Origin: an uncultured Glaciecola sp.
GTDB taxonomy: Bacteria; Pseudomonadota; Gammaproteobacteria; Enterobacterales; Alteromonadaceae
Length of the DNA: 64,000 bases
Assembly (NCBI GenBank): GCA_937125395.1
Contig: CAKZLI010000003.1
Location: forward strand, 62,001 to 126,000
Direction of reading: 5' to 3'
Part shown: one piece after another, positions 8,812 through 17,461 of the stretch
Position numbering within the stretch: the stretch's first letter is position 1
Layout: every line of letters begins with the position of its first letter
Notes under the pieces: model-generated
Seen by the model: the letters and a program-made list of their open reading frames with translations, nothing else
Told to the model about the DNA's origin: nothing
The model's database searches: none
Position numbers and translations under genes: made by a program

Positions 8812-9819
8812 ATGCAATCTACTTTAAATAGTGCCATTTTCCAACCATTTCAAGTCTATTTGTCCATTTTATTTACAATTGCGTTGAGTGGATGTGGTTT
8901 AGCTGAAACGGACTCGATGATGGTAACCGATCAATCAGTTGGCGGGGCGTTAGCAGCTGATATTAATGCGCGCCATGACATTTCGGTCGTTTCTAGTATT
9001 GATAATGGTATTTCAATTTGGCAACTTAGCTCTCAACAGCTTCGCTTTAATTTCAGACATGCTGGGGAAGGTGATAATTTAGTGACTAATTTAGCACTGA
9101 GTTATGATGGACTGTATTTATTGAGTGCCGATAAAGATGCGTTTGGATTATGGGATTTAACCATCGGAGAGCCGGTGGGCTTCTGGCGTCTAGATGAATC
9201 CAGCATTCGCGATATTGCGGTCAGTCAAAAAGGCCTAAGTGTGTTAATTGGTAAAAGTAATAGTAGCGTGATGTATTTGGAGCCACAAACAGGTCGCCGA
9301 TTAGAGTTTTTGGGACACAGCGAAAAGATTAACAGTGTTGCACTGTCACCCAATGGGCATTATGCATTAACCGGAGGCAATGATTATGTGGCGTATTTGT
9401 GGGATACCCGAACTGGACAAATCATTTATACTTTTCGCCATACCAGTCGCGTATCTAAGGTTATATTGGACGAGTTAGGACGATATGCACTCACCGCTGA
9501 TAGTCGCGACCAATCGACTATTTGGGATCTGACCACCGGTTTAAAAATCTCAGAATTAGAATATTTTGAACGCCAAAAAATCCTAACCGCAGGGAAGTTC
9601 AGCCAAGATGGCAAGTACTTACTAACTGGATCTCCATCCCGTTCTTTAGACTTATGGGATATCCAGTCGGGTAAGCGAATTAAACAATACAAGGTAGGCA
9701 TTCGACCGGATGCAACGATGCCAACAGCAATGGTGTATGGTGTGGATTTTATGAATACACAAGCATTGGTGTCATTGAGTTCGAGTGGTTATGCTGAAGT
9801 ATGGGCAATGCCTCAATGA
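8812..9819 (+). CDS. WD40-repeat lipoprotein
   Basis: A protein of about 335 residues with a lipoprotein-like N-terminus (LFTIALSGC) and a run of WD40 blades. Recognisable repeats are INSVALSPNGHYALTGGNDY followed by VAYLWDTRTGQIIYTF, then DQSTIWDLTTGLKISEL and SLDLWDIQSGKRIKQY. It probably folds as a beta-propeller on the membrane surface and acts as a scaffold, with no known enzyme role. I used the ATG at 8812; an in-frame TTG at 8788 would add eight residues and neither has a strong ribosome site. It is divergent from fkpA and upstream of slyX, an arrangement seen in Shewanella-like genomes. Confidence 0.85.
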   Translation: MQSTLNSAIFQPFQVYLSILFTIALSGCGLAETDSMMVTDQSVGGALAADINARHDISVVSSIDNGISIWQLSSQQLRFNFRHAGEGDNLVTNLALSYDGLYLLSADKDAFGLWDLTIGEPVGFWRLDESSIRDIAVSQKGLSVLIGKSNSSVMYLEPQTGRRLEFLGHSEKINSVALSPNGHYALTGGNDYVAYLWDTRTGQIIYTFRHTSRVSKVILDELGRYALTADSRDQSTIWDLTTGLKISELEYFERQKILTAGKFSQDGKYLLTGSPSRSLDLWDIQSGKRIKQYKVGIRPDATMPTAMVYGVDFMNTQALVSLSSSGYAEVWAMPQ

Positions 9820-9909
9820 GTGCAAACACCTTATGCTAGTTGAACGCTCGCACTGTCATCGATGTTAATGGTAGAATAAAACATTATTCATCGTTACAGT
9901 CGAAGATGC

Positions 9910-10152
9910 ATGTCTCAATCAACCAACACTACGCAAAGTGCAAACGAGTTAGAAGATCGTATTGTTGATCTAGAAAGTAAAGTTGCTTTTCAAGATCACA
10001 CCATTGAATCGTTGAATGATTCAGTCGCTCAACAACAACGCCAAATCGAACAGCTTACTTTTAAGCTTAATCACGTCGTTGAACGACTTAAATCAATGCA
10101 GCCTTCTAATATAGCCTCACAAGACGAAGAAGCACCCCCTCCGCATTATTAA
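9910..10152 (+). CDS. slyX: SlyX family protein
   Basis: An 80-residue protein almost entirely of heptad-repeat coiled coil (residues about 12-62, ELEDRIVDLESKVAFQDHTI), ending in the family signature PPPHY. Its molecular role is unknown. The gene sits near fkpA, as in enterobacteria. The stop is followed within eight bases by the end of the convergent TIGR02647 gene. Confidence 0.92.
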   Translation: MSQSTNTTQSANELEDRIVDLESKVAFQDHTIESLNDSVAQQQRQIEQLTFKLNHVVERLKSMQPSNIASQDEEAPPPHY

Positions 10153-10159
10153 TCATTTA

Positions 10160-10396
10160 TTATGTGTGAGTGAGCGCCGATTGAATGATTTTGGCATGCT
10201 CTGCTAGGTCATAACCCAGATTTGTTAGATATCCACCATCAGACTGTGTGACAATGCCTTTGCCATATAAACGCTGAGCAGCTGCAACAACAGCAGGGTC
10301 TGCGTCATTGTGGATCTTGAGGCCTTGCATTAAACTTTTACTTGGGAATTTTAAAATAAGGTTTAATTCTTCAGTTAGTTCGGTATTAAATATCAT
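10160..10396 (-). CDS. TIGR02647 family protein
   Basis: A 78-residue protein matching a small gammaproteobacterial family of unknown function. It has an N-terminal helical part (TELTEELNLILKF), the conserved KIHNDADPAVVAAAQRLYGK segment and GGYLTNLGYDLAEHA, a pattern that looks like a winged-helix DNA-binding domain. The family is often seen near slyX. The name rests on my recognition of the pattern; regulation of a target is only a guess. Confidence 0.8.
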   Translation of the reverse strand: MIFNTELTEELNLILKFPSKSLMQGLKIHNDADPAVVAAAQRLYGKGIVTQSDGGYLTNLGYDLAEHAKIIQSALTHT

Positions 10397-10645
10397 TAAT
10401 GCTACATCCTGTTTATTGTTGATTTCATCCTTAGCTTAGTCCTTTACGAAGTGAATTACAAAAGATTGTTTTTGTGTCAGTAGTGGCGGCGATTGGTTGG
10501 ATTGAGCGGCTATGTTTAGTGATTGGTCAGGGCAGTGATTGGTGCATAAACTACTCACTTTGCAGACAATAAAAAAGCCGTTATTAGCGGCTTTTTGTTC
10601 ATTCAATCTGTTGTATACGTTGTCAGGTATAGTATGAAGTCAGAT
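10397..10645. other. Intergenic stretch with no gene found
   Basis: About 250 bases between the TIGR02647 gene and the first anchor-domain gene. It holds the promoter side of the TIGR02647 gene, three copies of GATTGGT (10491, 10521, 10537) with no regular spacing, and a terminator hairpin at 10570-10597. No convincing reading frame was seen. Confidence 0.5.
10570..10597 (-). terminator. Terminator of the first anchor-domain gene
   Basis: AGCCG (10576-10580) and CGGCT (10588-10592) form a short stem flanked by A and T runs on both sides, so it can work in both directions. It lies about 50 bases after the stop of the minus-strand gene at 10646. Confidence 0.75.
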
Positions 10646-11326
10646 TTATTTTTTCGCTTTTCTGCGCAGTCCAGCTACACCTAGTAAGCTGAGGCCTAAT
10701 AACGCAACACTCGATGGCGCTGACACGTTAGTTACTGGTGTATTGTCTGTGTAGTTGTAGGTAATCATCAATTCTGCACCAGCACGTGTCGCAAATTGTG
10801 TAATAAGGTTACCAGCACCAGAGCCATTTGAGCTACCAATAGCGTTAAAGTCATAAGTGATTGACCCCATGCCAATAAAAGCAGCTAGGTCCATTGGCAT
10901 CGTATACGTTACCATCTCTGAGAATGAATCAGTTAATCCGGCTAGTACAGTACCTGAGGTACCACCAAAATCAATAGTGCCATCGAAACTAGTTGCGTTG
11001 AATGTTTGTGAAACAACAGGAGATGCAGTTAGCACGGTACCTGACATATTCGATAAATCAATTGCTGCAGCGATATTACCTGTCAATACAGCAGCGCTTG
11101 CATCTAAGCTCTCAAGTGATGCATCACCTTCGATCGTGCCAATCAATGAAAGCATCACACTATTTAATACTAAGCTACCACCCATGTCGTCGAACATGTC
11201 TACGGTGAAAGTACTAGTAATATTAGTCGAAGTTAATGCAATTGAATCTGTATCAGAGATTGTCGCAGCTTGAGTTAAACCAGTTGCGCATAATAGTGAA
11301 GTTGCTAAAGCTATTTTCTTAATCAT
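10646..11326 (-). CDS. Secreted protein with choice-of-anchor E-like domain and PEP-CTERM-like tail, copy 1
   Basis: A 226-residue exported protein. It has a signal peptide (cleavage likely after TQA near 21), then a beta-rich domain resembling the choice-of-anchor E family (SLVLNSVMLSLIGTIEGDAS, FDGTIDFGGTSGTVLAGLTD, GAGNLITQFATRAGAELMIT). The tail resembles a PEP-CTERM sorting signal: a polar APSS motif, a hydrophobic helix (VALLGLSLLGVAGL) and RRKAKK. The motif has AP rather than PEP. No exosortase is in the window, so sorting is inferred. The ATG at 11326 has AGGA nine bases upstream. It is about 88% identical by hand alignment to the next gene and is clearly a tandem duplicate. Confidence 0.85.
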   Translation of the reverse strand: MIKKIALATSLLCATGLTQAATISDTDSIALTSTNITSTFTVDMFDDMGGSLVLNSVMLSLIGTIEGDASLESLDASAAVLTGNIAAAIDLSNMSGTVLTASPVVSQTFNATSFDGTIDFGGTSGTVLAGLTDSFSEMVTYTMPMDLAAFIGMGSITYDFNAIGSSNGSGAGNLITQFATRAGAELMITYNYTDNTPVTNVSAPSSVALLGLSLLGVAGLRRKAKK

Positions 11327-11373
11327 TGTCGTTATTCCTTTAATCATAATGTTTTGCGAATGCACATAAGGTA

Positions 11374-11390
11374 TTGCAAACTACTTGCCA
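11374..11390 (-). promoter_or_regulatory. Conserved upstream element of anchor-domain copy 1
   Basis: The 17-base block TTGCAAACTACTTGCCA lies 48 bases before the start codon of copy 1. A near-identical block lies at exactly the same distance before copy 2, so the upstream control region was duplicated and kept. Whether it is a promoter element or a regulator site is unknown. Confidence 0.5.
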
Positions 11391-11567
11391 TGTTGCATTT
11401 ATCATTATAAATCAATAGCTTATGGCTTGATGGGAAATAAACAATCACATCAGTGTAAAAAATCTTGATGGTGACTCAGTATCTGATGACGAAGATGAAT
11501 ACTGTATAATTTTGTGACAGGGTTGCCAGTAGTTAGTAATGTTTGTAGGAAGGAGGTGTGGTAAGTC

Positions 11568-11774
11568 ATGAAAAAACACCAGGCAATAAAAAAGCCGCTA
11601 AAAGCGGCTTCTTACTCATTCAACCTAAAGATTGAAACATACCCTAAAGGTACTTTGTCTTATTTTTTCGCTTTTCTGCGAAGACCAGCTACACCTAGTA
11701 AGCTTAAACCTAGTAACGCAACACTTGATGGTGCAGAAACGTTAGTTACTGGTGGCGGCGTATTGTCTGTGTAG
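11568..11774 (+). CDS. Doubtful small plus-strand reading frame with strong translation signals
   Basis: A 68-residue frame starting MKKHQAIKKPLKAASYSF. Nine bases before its ATG is AGGAGGTG, a full match to the 16S anti-Shine-Dalgarno, and a TATAAT box is at 11505-11510. Against it, the second half runs antisense through the C-terminus of copy 2, and codons 7-14 cross a terminator hairpin. It resembles nothing I know. It may be a remnant, a leader or chance; I list it because the start signals are unusually good. Confidence 0.2.
   Translation: MKKHQAIKKPLKAASYSFNLKIETYPKGTLSYFFAFLRRPATPSKLKPSNATLDGAETLVTGGGVLSV
11588..11610 (-). terminator. Terminator of anchor-domain copy 2
   Basis: AAGCCGCT (11592-11599) pairs with AGCGGCTT (11603-11610) around a three-base loop, followed on the minus strand by six T. 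It lies 50 bases after the stop at 11660, a similar distance to that of copy 1. Confidence 0.85.
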
Positions 11775-12346
11775 TTATATGTAATCATTAATTCTGCGCC
11801 AGCACGTGTCGCAAATTGAGTGATTAGATTACCAGCACCTGCGCCATTAGAGCTGCCAATAGCACTGAAATCATATGTGATCGAACCCATACCAATGAAA
11901 GCAGCAAGGTCCACTGGCATTGTGTAAGTAACCATGTCTGAAAAAGTATCAGTAATACCATTTAATACTGTACCAGATGTTCCACCGAAATCGATAGTGC
12001 CATCGAATGCTGAAGCATTAAATGTCTGAGAAACTACTGGTGATGCAGAAAGCACAGTCCCTGACATATCAGATAGGTCGATAGCGGCTGAAATATTTGC
12101 GGAAACTACTGCAGCAGTTGCATCTAAACTCTCTAATGATGCATCACCCTCGATAGTACCAGAAAGAGATAGCATGACACTATCTAATACCAAATTACCA
12201 CCCATGTCATTAAACATATCAAGAGTAAAAGTACTAGTAATGTTAGTTGAAGTTAATGCGATAGAATCAGTATCTGAGATAGTCGCAGCTTGAGTAAAAC
12301 CAGCGGCACACAATAATGAGGCGCCTATTGCAATTTTTTTAATCAT
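11660..12346 (-). CDS. Secreted protein with choice-of-anchor E-like domain and PEP-CTERM-like tail, copy 2
   Basis: A 228-residue paralogue of the preceding gene with the same layout: signal peptide ending TQA, beta-rich domain, linker with an added PP (NTPPPVTNVSAPSS), hydrophobic helix and RRKAKK end. Most differences from copy 1 are conservative (V/L, D/N, S/T, E/D), which suggests both copies are under selection. The ATG at 12346 has AAGGA nine bases upstream, as in copy 1. Each copy has its own leader and terminator, so they are transcribed separately. A surface or matrix role is likely but unproved. Confidence 0.85.
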   Translation of the reverse strand: MIKKIAIGASLLCAAGFTQAATISDTDSIALTSTNITSTFTLDMFNDMGGNLVLDSVMLSLSGTIEGDASLESLDATAAVVSANISAAIDLSDMSGTVLSASPVVSQTFNASAFDGTIDFGGTSGTVLNGITDTFSDMVTYTMPVDLAAFIGMGSITYDFSAIGSSNGAGAGNLITQFATRAGAELMITYNYTDNTPPPVTNVSAPSSVALLGLSLLGVAGLRRKAKK

Positions 12347-12393
12347 GGTGGTTATTCCTTTAAATAATAATATTTGCTAATGCAGAGATAAGA

Positions 12394-12410
12394 TTGCAAA
12401 CAGCTTGCCA
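12394..12410 (-). promoter_or_regulatory. Conserved upstream element of anchor-domain copy 2
   Basis: TTGCAAACAGCTTGCCA, differing from the copy 1 element at two positions and placed 48 bases before the start codon in both cases. Confidence 0.5.
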
Positions 12411-12508
12411 CTTTTTTTTATCTATTATTATCAGTTGGTTACGACATCAATAATAATTTTGTATAAAAAAGTGTAAAGGGATCCGACAGATCAAAAAGGA
12501 ATATTACG

Positions 12509-12712
12509 CTATGGTTTAAAGACACCAATGACATCCGCAGTGCGCTCAACTTGCTCAGACACATCGGTTTGTGACTGCACGTCTTTGTATTCACATTTGA
12601 CGCATTGTAACTTCTCAACGTGGTTTTCAAAATACAACATAATTGAATCCATCGCTTTGCATTGAGGACAAACTGCACCAGCAATAAAGCGTTTTCTAAG
12701 TTTATTCGTCAT
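12509..12712 (-). CDS. yheV: YheV family zinc-ribbon protein
   Basis: A 67-residue protein beginning MTNKLRKRFIAGAVCPQCKA. CPQC and CVKC are two cysteine pairs that would bind one zinc ion. The start RKRFIAGAVCP is the hallmark of the YheV family, whose function is unknown. I use the ATG at 12712; the frame could extend further upstream but the family begins here. It is divergent from yheS, matching the gene neighbourhood in enterobacteria (slyX, yheV, yheS). Confidence 0.88.
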   Translation of the reverse strand: MTNKLRKRFIAGAVCPQCKAMDSIMLYFENHVEKLQCVKCEYKDVQSQTDVSEQVERTADVIGVFKP

Positions 12713-12824
12713 GGGTGAATACTCTATAAAGCATATAATATGGGTGATTATACGCACTAAAGGGGGATTTGGGTCGAAGTAATTGATATATTCAAAATAA
12801 AATCTCAATTGCTGATCTCCAAGA

Positions 12825-12833
12825 TGATATAAT
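12825..12833 (+). promoter_or_regulatory. Putative extended -10 promoter of yheS
   Basis: A perfect TATAAT (12828-12833) is preceded by TG plus one base, the extended -10 form, 40 bases before the yheS ATG. No good -35 hexamer is present at the right distance, which fits an extended -10 promoter. Confidence 0.5.
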
Positions 12834-12872
12834 CGCCAATAGAAACACTCTGTTATTATAAGTCGTCAATAC

Positions 12873-14810
12873 ATGATCAAATTACAACATATCTCTTTTA
12901 TGCGAGGCACTAAGACGTTACTTGAGCCAAGCAGTATTGATATATATCCAGGCCATAAATGTGCCATTATCGGTGCCAATGGCTGCGGTAAGTCTAGTTT
13001 ATTTGCGCTGCTGCAACATCAGTTAGCATTAGAAACCGGTAGTTATTACTTACCTAAAGAATGGCGCATGGTCGCAGTTGCTCAGCACACGCCTGATTCA
13101 GATATGCCAGCATTGGATTATGTGATTAGCGGCGATAAACATCTTATCGCATTACAAGCACAATTATCACAAGCTGAAACTGACGCAGATGGTGCGTTAA
13201 TCGGGCAACTGCATGCTCAATTACAAGATGCCGGTGCTTATGATGTGCAAGCGCGAGCAGCGACGATCTTAGCCGGTTTAGGCTTTATGAATGATGCGTT
13301 GACGCGTCCGGTTAATGATTTTTCGGGCGGTTGGCGCATGCGCTTAAACCTTGCTCAAGCATTGTTATGCCCTTCTGATGTATTACTGTTGGATGAACCG
13401 ACTAACCATTTGGATTTGGATGCGGTGATTTGGCTCGAAAAATGGCTACAAAAATACCCAGGTACCTTATTACTGATTTCTCACGATCGTGCGTTTATTG
13501 ATGCGATCGCGCAACATATATTGGCATTTGAATCTGCGCAATTATTACATTACAAGGGTAATTACAGTGCCTATCAACGACAACGTGCAGAGCGATTGCG
13601 TTTACAACAACTTGAATATAATAAACAGCAAGCAAAAACCGCACATTTACAGTCATTTATAGACCGTTTTAAAGCTAAAGCCAGTAAAGCTAAGCAAGCA
13701 CAAAGTCGGATTAAACAACTCGAAAAAATGCAAGAAATCGCGCCAGTACATGCGCATAGTGCGTTTACATTTTCATTTTTTGCGCCTACTAAGCTCCCCA
13801 ATCCGTTAATTACTATGGAAAAAGTAAAAATCGGCTATGGCGAAAATGTGATATTGCACGAAGTCAAAATGAACTTAGTGCCAGGCAGTCGTTTGGGCTT
13901 GCTTGGTCGCAATGGTGCGGGTAAATCAACGTTAATCAAATTACTAGCTCAAGCTCACCCACCTATAAGTGGTGAATACACAACATCACAAGGCTTAGAT
14001 ATTGGTTATTTTGCACAGCATCAAGTTGATACGTTGGACATGCACGCGACCCCATTGTTACATTTGCAGCGACTTGATCGCCTTGCTACTGAGCAAGCAT
14101 TACGCGATTACTTAGGTGGATTTGGCTTCCAAGGAGATGAAGCAACCAGTGTTGTCAAACCGATGTCTGGTGGTGAAAAAGCCCGCCTCGCTCTGGCTAT
14201 TATCGTGTATCAAAAACCAAATTTATTACTACTCGATGAGCCAACTAACCATTTAGATTTAGAAATGCGCGATGCGTTGAATTTTGCGTTGCAAGATTTT
14301 ACTGGTGCCATGGTATTAGTCTCGCATGATCGGACACTATTGGCATCGGTGTGTGAAGATTTTTACCTAGTTGATGCAGGTCAAGTTGCCGTGTTTAGTG
14401 GTGATTTGGATGATTATACTCAGTGGGTATTAAATGAAACCAAAAAAGAGCGCACAACGCAAACCGACTCTCCAGACGCCTCACCACCAACGCTAGATCG
14501 TAAAACCATTAAACGTATGGAAGCCGAGTTTCGCCAAGCCACTGCTGGTTTGCGTAAAACCATCACCCAAGCAGAAGCCAAAATGGAAAAAGCACAACAA
14601 GCGCTACAACAGGTGGAAACGCAATTGTCAGACAGTGAGTTATACGCTGAGAGTAACAAATCGCAGCTTAAAACCATATTGAATGAGCAAGCGACACTGA
14701 CCATTGAACATGACAGTGCAGAAGAGCGCTGGTGTGAAGCACAAGAAGCGTTAGAATTAGCCGAAAATGAATTTACTGCATCGATTCAATCACCAGCCGG
14801 CGAGTTGTAA
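12873..14810 (+). CDS. yheS: ABC-F family ATPase YheS
   Basis: A 645-residue soluble ABC-F protein, a family acting on ribosomes. There are two nucleotide-binding domains and no membrane segments. Domain 1 has Walker A GANGCGKS (34-41), the signature FSGGW (150-154) and Walker B LLLDEPTNHLD (about 171-181). Domain 2 has GRNGAGKST, MSGGEKARL and LLLLDEPTNHLDL. The linker between them is rich in glutamine and lysine, and a C-terminal coiled coil follows (KTITQAEAKMEKAQQALQQV). The gene order yheS, TIGR02444, yheT, yheU suggests one transcript. Confidence 0.95.
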   Translation: MIKLQHISFMRGTKTLLEPSSIDIYPGHKCAIIGANGCGKSSLFALLQHQLALETGSYYLPKEWRMVAVAQHTPDSDMPALDYVISGDKHLIALQAQLSQAETDADGALIGQLHAQLQDAGAYDVQARAATILAGLGFMNDALTRPVNDFSGGWRMRLNLAQALLCPSDVLLLDEPTNHLDLDAVIWLEKWLQKYPGTLLLISHDRAFIDAIAQHILAFESAQLLHYKGNYSAYQRQRAERLRLQQLEYNKQQAKTAHLQSFIDRFKAKASKAKQAQSRIKQLEKMQEIAPVHAHSAFTFSFFAPTKLPNPLITMEKVKIGYGENVILHEVKMNLVPGSRLGLLGRNGAGKSTLIKLLAQAHPPISGEYTTSQGLDIGYFAQHQVDTLDMHATPLLHLQRLDRLATEQALRDYLGGFGFQGDEATSVVKPMSGGEKARLALAIIVYQKPNLLLLDEPTNHLDLEMRDALNFALQDFTGAMVLVSHDRTLLASVCEDFYLVDAGQVAVFSGDLDDYTQWVLNETKKERTTQTDSPDASPPTLDRKTIKRMEAEFRQATAGLRKTITQAEAKMEKAQQALQQVETQLSDSELYAESNKSQLKTILNEQATLTIEHDSAEERWCEAQEALELAENEFTASIQSPAGEL

Positions 14811-14815
14811 CGGAC

Positions 14816-15376
14816 ATGGTCACGATAGCAAGTTTGCAGCAATCGTTATGGCAATATAGCGCTCAGTTATATGCGCAAACAGGCATGCAACAAGCATGTT
14901 TGACATGGCAAGATGAGTTCAATGGGGCGGTTAATGGTGTGTTATTTACGAGTTGGTGTGATGCCGCAGGTTATGCAATATTACCCAGTGACCATCAAAC
15001 TGGTTCACGCAATAGTGCATTACAACGTGTCATTATGTATTCGCAGGCGCATCATGTTGAACCTCTACGAGCACAGCGGATTGCATTAAAAACATCCACA
15101 GCATCCATGCAATCAACGCCTAACGCATATCAAGCAGCATTAGCTGCAGAGCTTGAGGCTGAGCGGTTACAGCAAAGCAACATTATACAATGGGCTTTGC
15201 CCTATATTATGGAGCAGCACCAAGAACAGCAAATAGCGCAGCCTAAAGCCCAGTATGCATCTTACATGCAGTATCATATTGCGACCATGTTAACGGATGA
15301 TACCTTGATAAATCGTGCTCAAGCCCATACTAAGGTGATTGCTGATATTATTCAACGAGCACAAATACGTGTATAA
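14816..15376 (+). CDS. TIGR02444 family protein
   Basis: A 186-residue protein of a gammaproteobacterial family of unknown function, usually next to yheS and yheT. The N-terminal part is typical (LWQYSAQLYAQTGMQQACLT, then WCDAAGYAILP), followed by an alpha-helical region rich in glutamine. It has no signal peptide or membrane segment. It starts five bases after yheS and overlaps the yheT start, so it is part of the same operon. Confidence 0.8.
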   Translation: MVTIASLQQSLWQYSAQLYAQTGMQQACLTWQDEFNGAVNGVLFTSWCDAAGYAILPSDHQTGSRNSALQRVIMYSQAHHVEPLRAQRIALKTSTASMQSTPNAYQAALAAELEAERLQQSNIIQWALPYIMEQHQEQQIAQPKAQYASYMQYHIATMLTDDTLINRAQAHTKVIADIIQRAQIRV

Positions 15377-16385
15377 AACCCTATTTGGTGAAATAACCCC
15401 TGCCCAGTATCAATCACCTAGTTGGTGCAAAAATGCCCATTGCCAGACTATTTGGCCAAGGTTTTTTGGAAAGCGCAACCCAATAGCCATGACCCAAGAG
15501 CGCATGTCCACTCCTGATGGTGATTTTATCGATGTGGCTTACGGTCCTAAACCCAGTGTTATTGAGGCTGTCATCGTGTTGTTTCATGGATTAGAAGGGT
15601 CAAAAGATTCCCATTATATCCAAGACATGGTGAATGCCTGTATCGATCATCCGTGGCAGGTGGTGGTGATGCATTTTAGAGGATGCAGTGGCGAGCCAAA
15701 TCTCACACACCGTGCCTACCATAGTGGTGAAACAACCGATGCGTTGTGGCTGACAGAGCAATTACAAACACGCTATCCTGATTGCCCATTATATGCTGTT
15801 GGGTATTCATTGGGTGGTAATATGCTATTAAAACTCGCCGGTGAAACCAAACAACTCAATCCATTTAACGCCTGCGTCAGTGTGTCAGCACCATTGCGTT
15901 TAGACGAGTGTGCAAAAGCGATTAACCAAGGTTTTGCAAAGGTCTATCAAGCAAAATTATTACGCAGTATGCGCAAGACATTAAAACAAAAATTTGCTGC
16001 GCTGGATTATCGCGGTAAAGTGCGGATCGATGAATCGCAAATTGATAATTTGGTTACCTTTGATCAATTTGATGAAAATATCACTGCACCTTTACATGGC
16101 TATGCCAGTGCGCAAGATTATTATCAACAATGTTCTGGCATGCAATTTTTGCGGCACATTACCGCACCAACCTTAGTGCTGCATGCTCTTGATGACCCCT
16201 TTATGAATCAAGCAGTTGTCCCGCACAGCCAAGCTTTATCACAACAGGTTGGTTATGAATATTCACGTCGTGGCGGACATGTTGGATTTGCGTTAGGCCC
16301 ACCTTGGGCAACGACCAGTTGGTTAGGTGAGCGAATAGTGAGTTTTATCCAAGAACAGATAGATGCAGGAGAACGTCAGCAATGA
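15369..16385 (+). CDS. yheT: YheT family alpha/beta hydrolase
   Basis: A hydrolase of about 338 residues. The family features are in order: CQTIWPRFF, TPDGDFIDVAYG, VLFHGLEGSKDSHY, MHFRGCSGEPN, the nucleophile elbow GYSLGGNM, an acid in ALDDPFM and a histidine in GGHVGFALG. The substrate is unknown; an esterase or short-chain lipase role is assumed for the family. I take the GTG at 15369, which matches the usual distance from the N-terminus to the CQT motif. A TTG at 15339 would add ten residues. The gene overlaps its upstream neighbour by eight bases and yheU by four. Confidence 0.88.
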   Translation: MYKTLFGEITPAQYQSPSWCKNAHCQTIWPRFFGKRNPIAMTQERMSTPDGDFIDVAYGPKPSVIEAVIVLFHGLEGSKDSHYIQDMVNACIDHPWQVVVMHFRGCSGEPNLTHRAYHSGETTDALWLTEQLQTRYPDCPLYAVGYSLGGNMLLKLAGETKQLNPFNACVSVSAPLRLDECAKAINQGFAKVYQAKLLRSMRKTLKQKFAALDYRGKVRIDESQIDNLVTFDQFDENITAPLHGYASAQDYYQQCSGMQFLRHITAPTLVLHALDDPFMNQAVVPHSQALSQQVGYEYSRRGGHVGFALGPPWATTSWLGERIVSFIQEQIDAGERQQ

Positions 16386-16618
16386 TCATCCCTATTACCG
16401 AGTTAAGCACTGATGTGCTGCACAGTATTGTCGAATCATTTGTGTTACGCGAAGGGACCGATTATGGCGCCGTTGAGATTTCGTTAGCCGAAAAGGTAGA
16501 GCAAGTGCTACAACAATTACACGATGGCGAAATCGTACTGGTGTATTCAGAGCTGTATGAGAGCGTCGATATAGTCGATGCCCAGCACTTTAATCAACTT
16601 AATCAACGTAATAATTAA
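16382..16618 (+). CDS. yheU: YheU family protein
   Basis: A 78-residue protein of the YheU (UPF0270) family, recognised by MIIPITELSTDVLHSIVESF followed by LREGTDYG near the N-terminus. Function unknown. The start overlaps the yheT stop as ATGA, so it is the last gene of the yheS operon. Its end overlaps the convergent cysQ gene by about 20 bases. Confidence 0.9.
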   Translation: MIIPITELSTDVLHSIVESFVLREGTDYGAVEISLAEKVEQVLQQLHDGEIVLVYSELYESVDIVDAQHFNQLNQRNN

Positions 16619-17417
16619 CTAATTTTTGCCAATCAACGGCTTGATCACCAAGTACAACAAAATTAGGATTTTCTAATGATTCACGTTGATTGTAGCTCAT
16701 GGGGGCAAAATCCACAGAACGGATTAAGCCTCCAGCTTCATTAATAATACATTGAGAAGCACCGGTATCCCACTCACCGGTCACGCCTAAACGCATAAAG
16801 AAATCTGCTTTACCCTCAGCAATAAAACAGGCTTTTAAAGAACAACTGCCTGCTGGCAATGTTTGATAGGAACGGTCTTGATCAAGGCGTTTGAGGACAT
16901 TTTCACGTTGTTGACGACGACTTATCGCAATCACGACCGGATCGTTGTCTGGGTCAGTAAATTGTTTAACATGAATTTGTTTGTTTTCTATTGCACAGGA
17001 TTTGAAGGCCCCTTGACCTTTACTGGCATAATATAAGCTTTCACCGGCAGGCCAGTAAATGACACCAATCACCGGTTCATTATGTTCGATTAATGCAATA
17101 TTAACGGCAAAATCACCACTACGTGCGATAAACTCTTGGGTACCATCGATGGGATCGATCAACCAATAGCGCGGCCAGTCAATGCGTTCGGCAAGCGCTA
17201 GATGTTCTGACTCTTCTGACATAATCGGAATATTGGGCGTCAGTTTATGCAACATATCCATGATGATTTCGTTAGCGGTATAATCCGCACTGGTCACTGG
17301 CGAATCATCGTCTTTACTGTATGCGACAAAATCACCGCTATCATAAATGGTAAGGACGGCTTTCCCTGCTTGCATAGCGGCTGTTTTAGCGATTGATAGA
17401 AGATCTGTATAAGGCAT
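16599..17417 (-). CDS. cysQ: 3'(2'),5'-bisphosphate nucleotidase CysQ
   Basis: CysQ removes the 3'-phosphate from PAP (adenosine 3',5'-bisphosphate) made during sulfate assimilation. The 272-residue protein has the magnesium-dependent phosphatase motifs: SPVTSADYTAN, the first acidic site EESEH, the DPIDGTQEF metal site and the C-terminal GEWDTGASQCIINEAGG. The ATG at 17417 has GAGA upstream; a GTG four codons earlier is less likely. It lies about 45 bases downstream of nudE, and the two travel together in many relatives. Confidence 0.93.
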   Translation of the reverse strand: MPYTDLLSIAKTAAMQAGKAVLTIYDSGDFVAYSKDDDSPVTSADYTANEIIMDMLHKLTPNIPIMSEESEHLALAERIDWPRYWLIDPIDGTQEFIARSGDFAVNIALIEHNEPVIGVIYWPAGESLYYASKGQGAFKSCAIENKQIHVKQFTDPDNDPVVIAISRRQQRENVLKRLDQDRSYQTLPAGSCSLKACFIAEGKADFFMRLGVTGEWDTGASQCIINEAGGLIRSVDFAPMSYNQRESLENPNFVVLGDQAVDWQKLVNYYVD

Positions 17418-17461
17418 AGAGTTTCTCACTTATTAGCATAAAGCCATTTGAGTGCTAAAAA

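Noticed and set aside
10491..10543. Three GATTGGT copies
   Set aside because: Spacing of 30 and 16 bases is irregular, and the region shows no other sign of a binding array.
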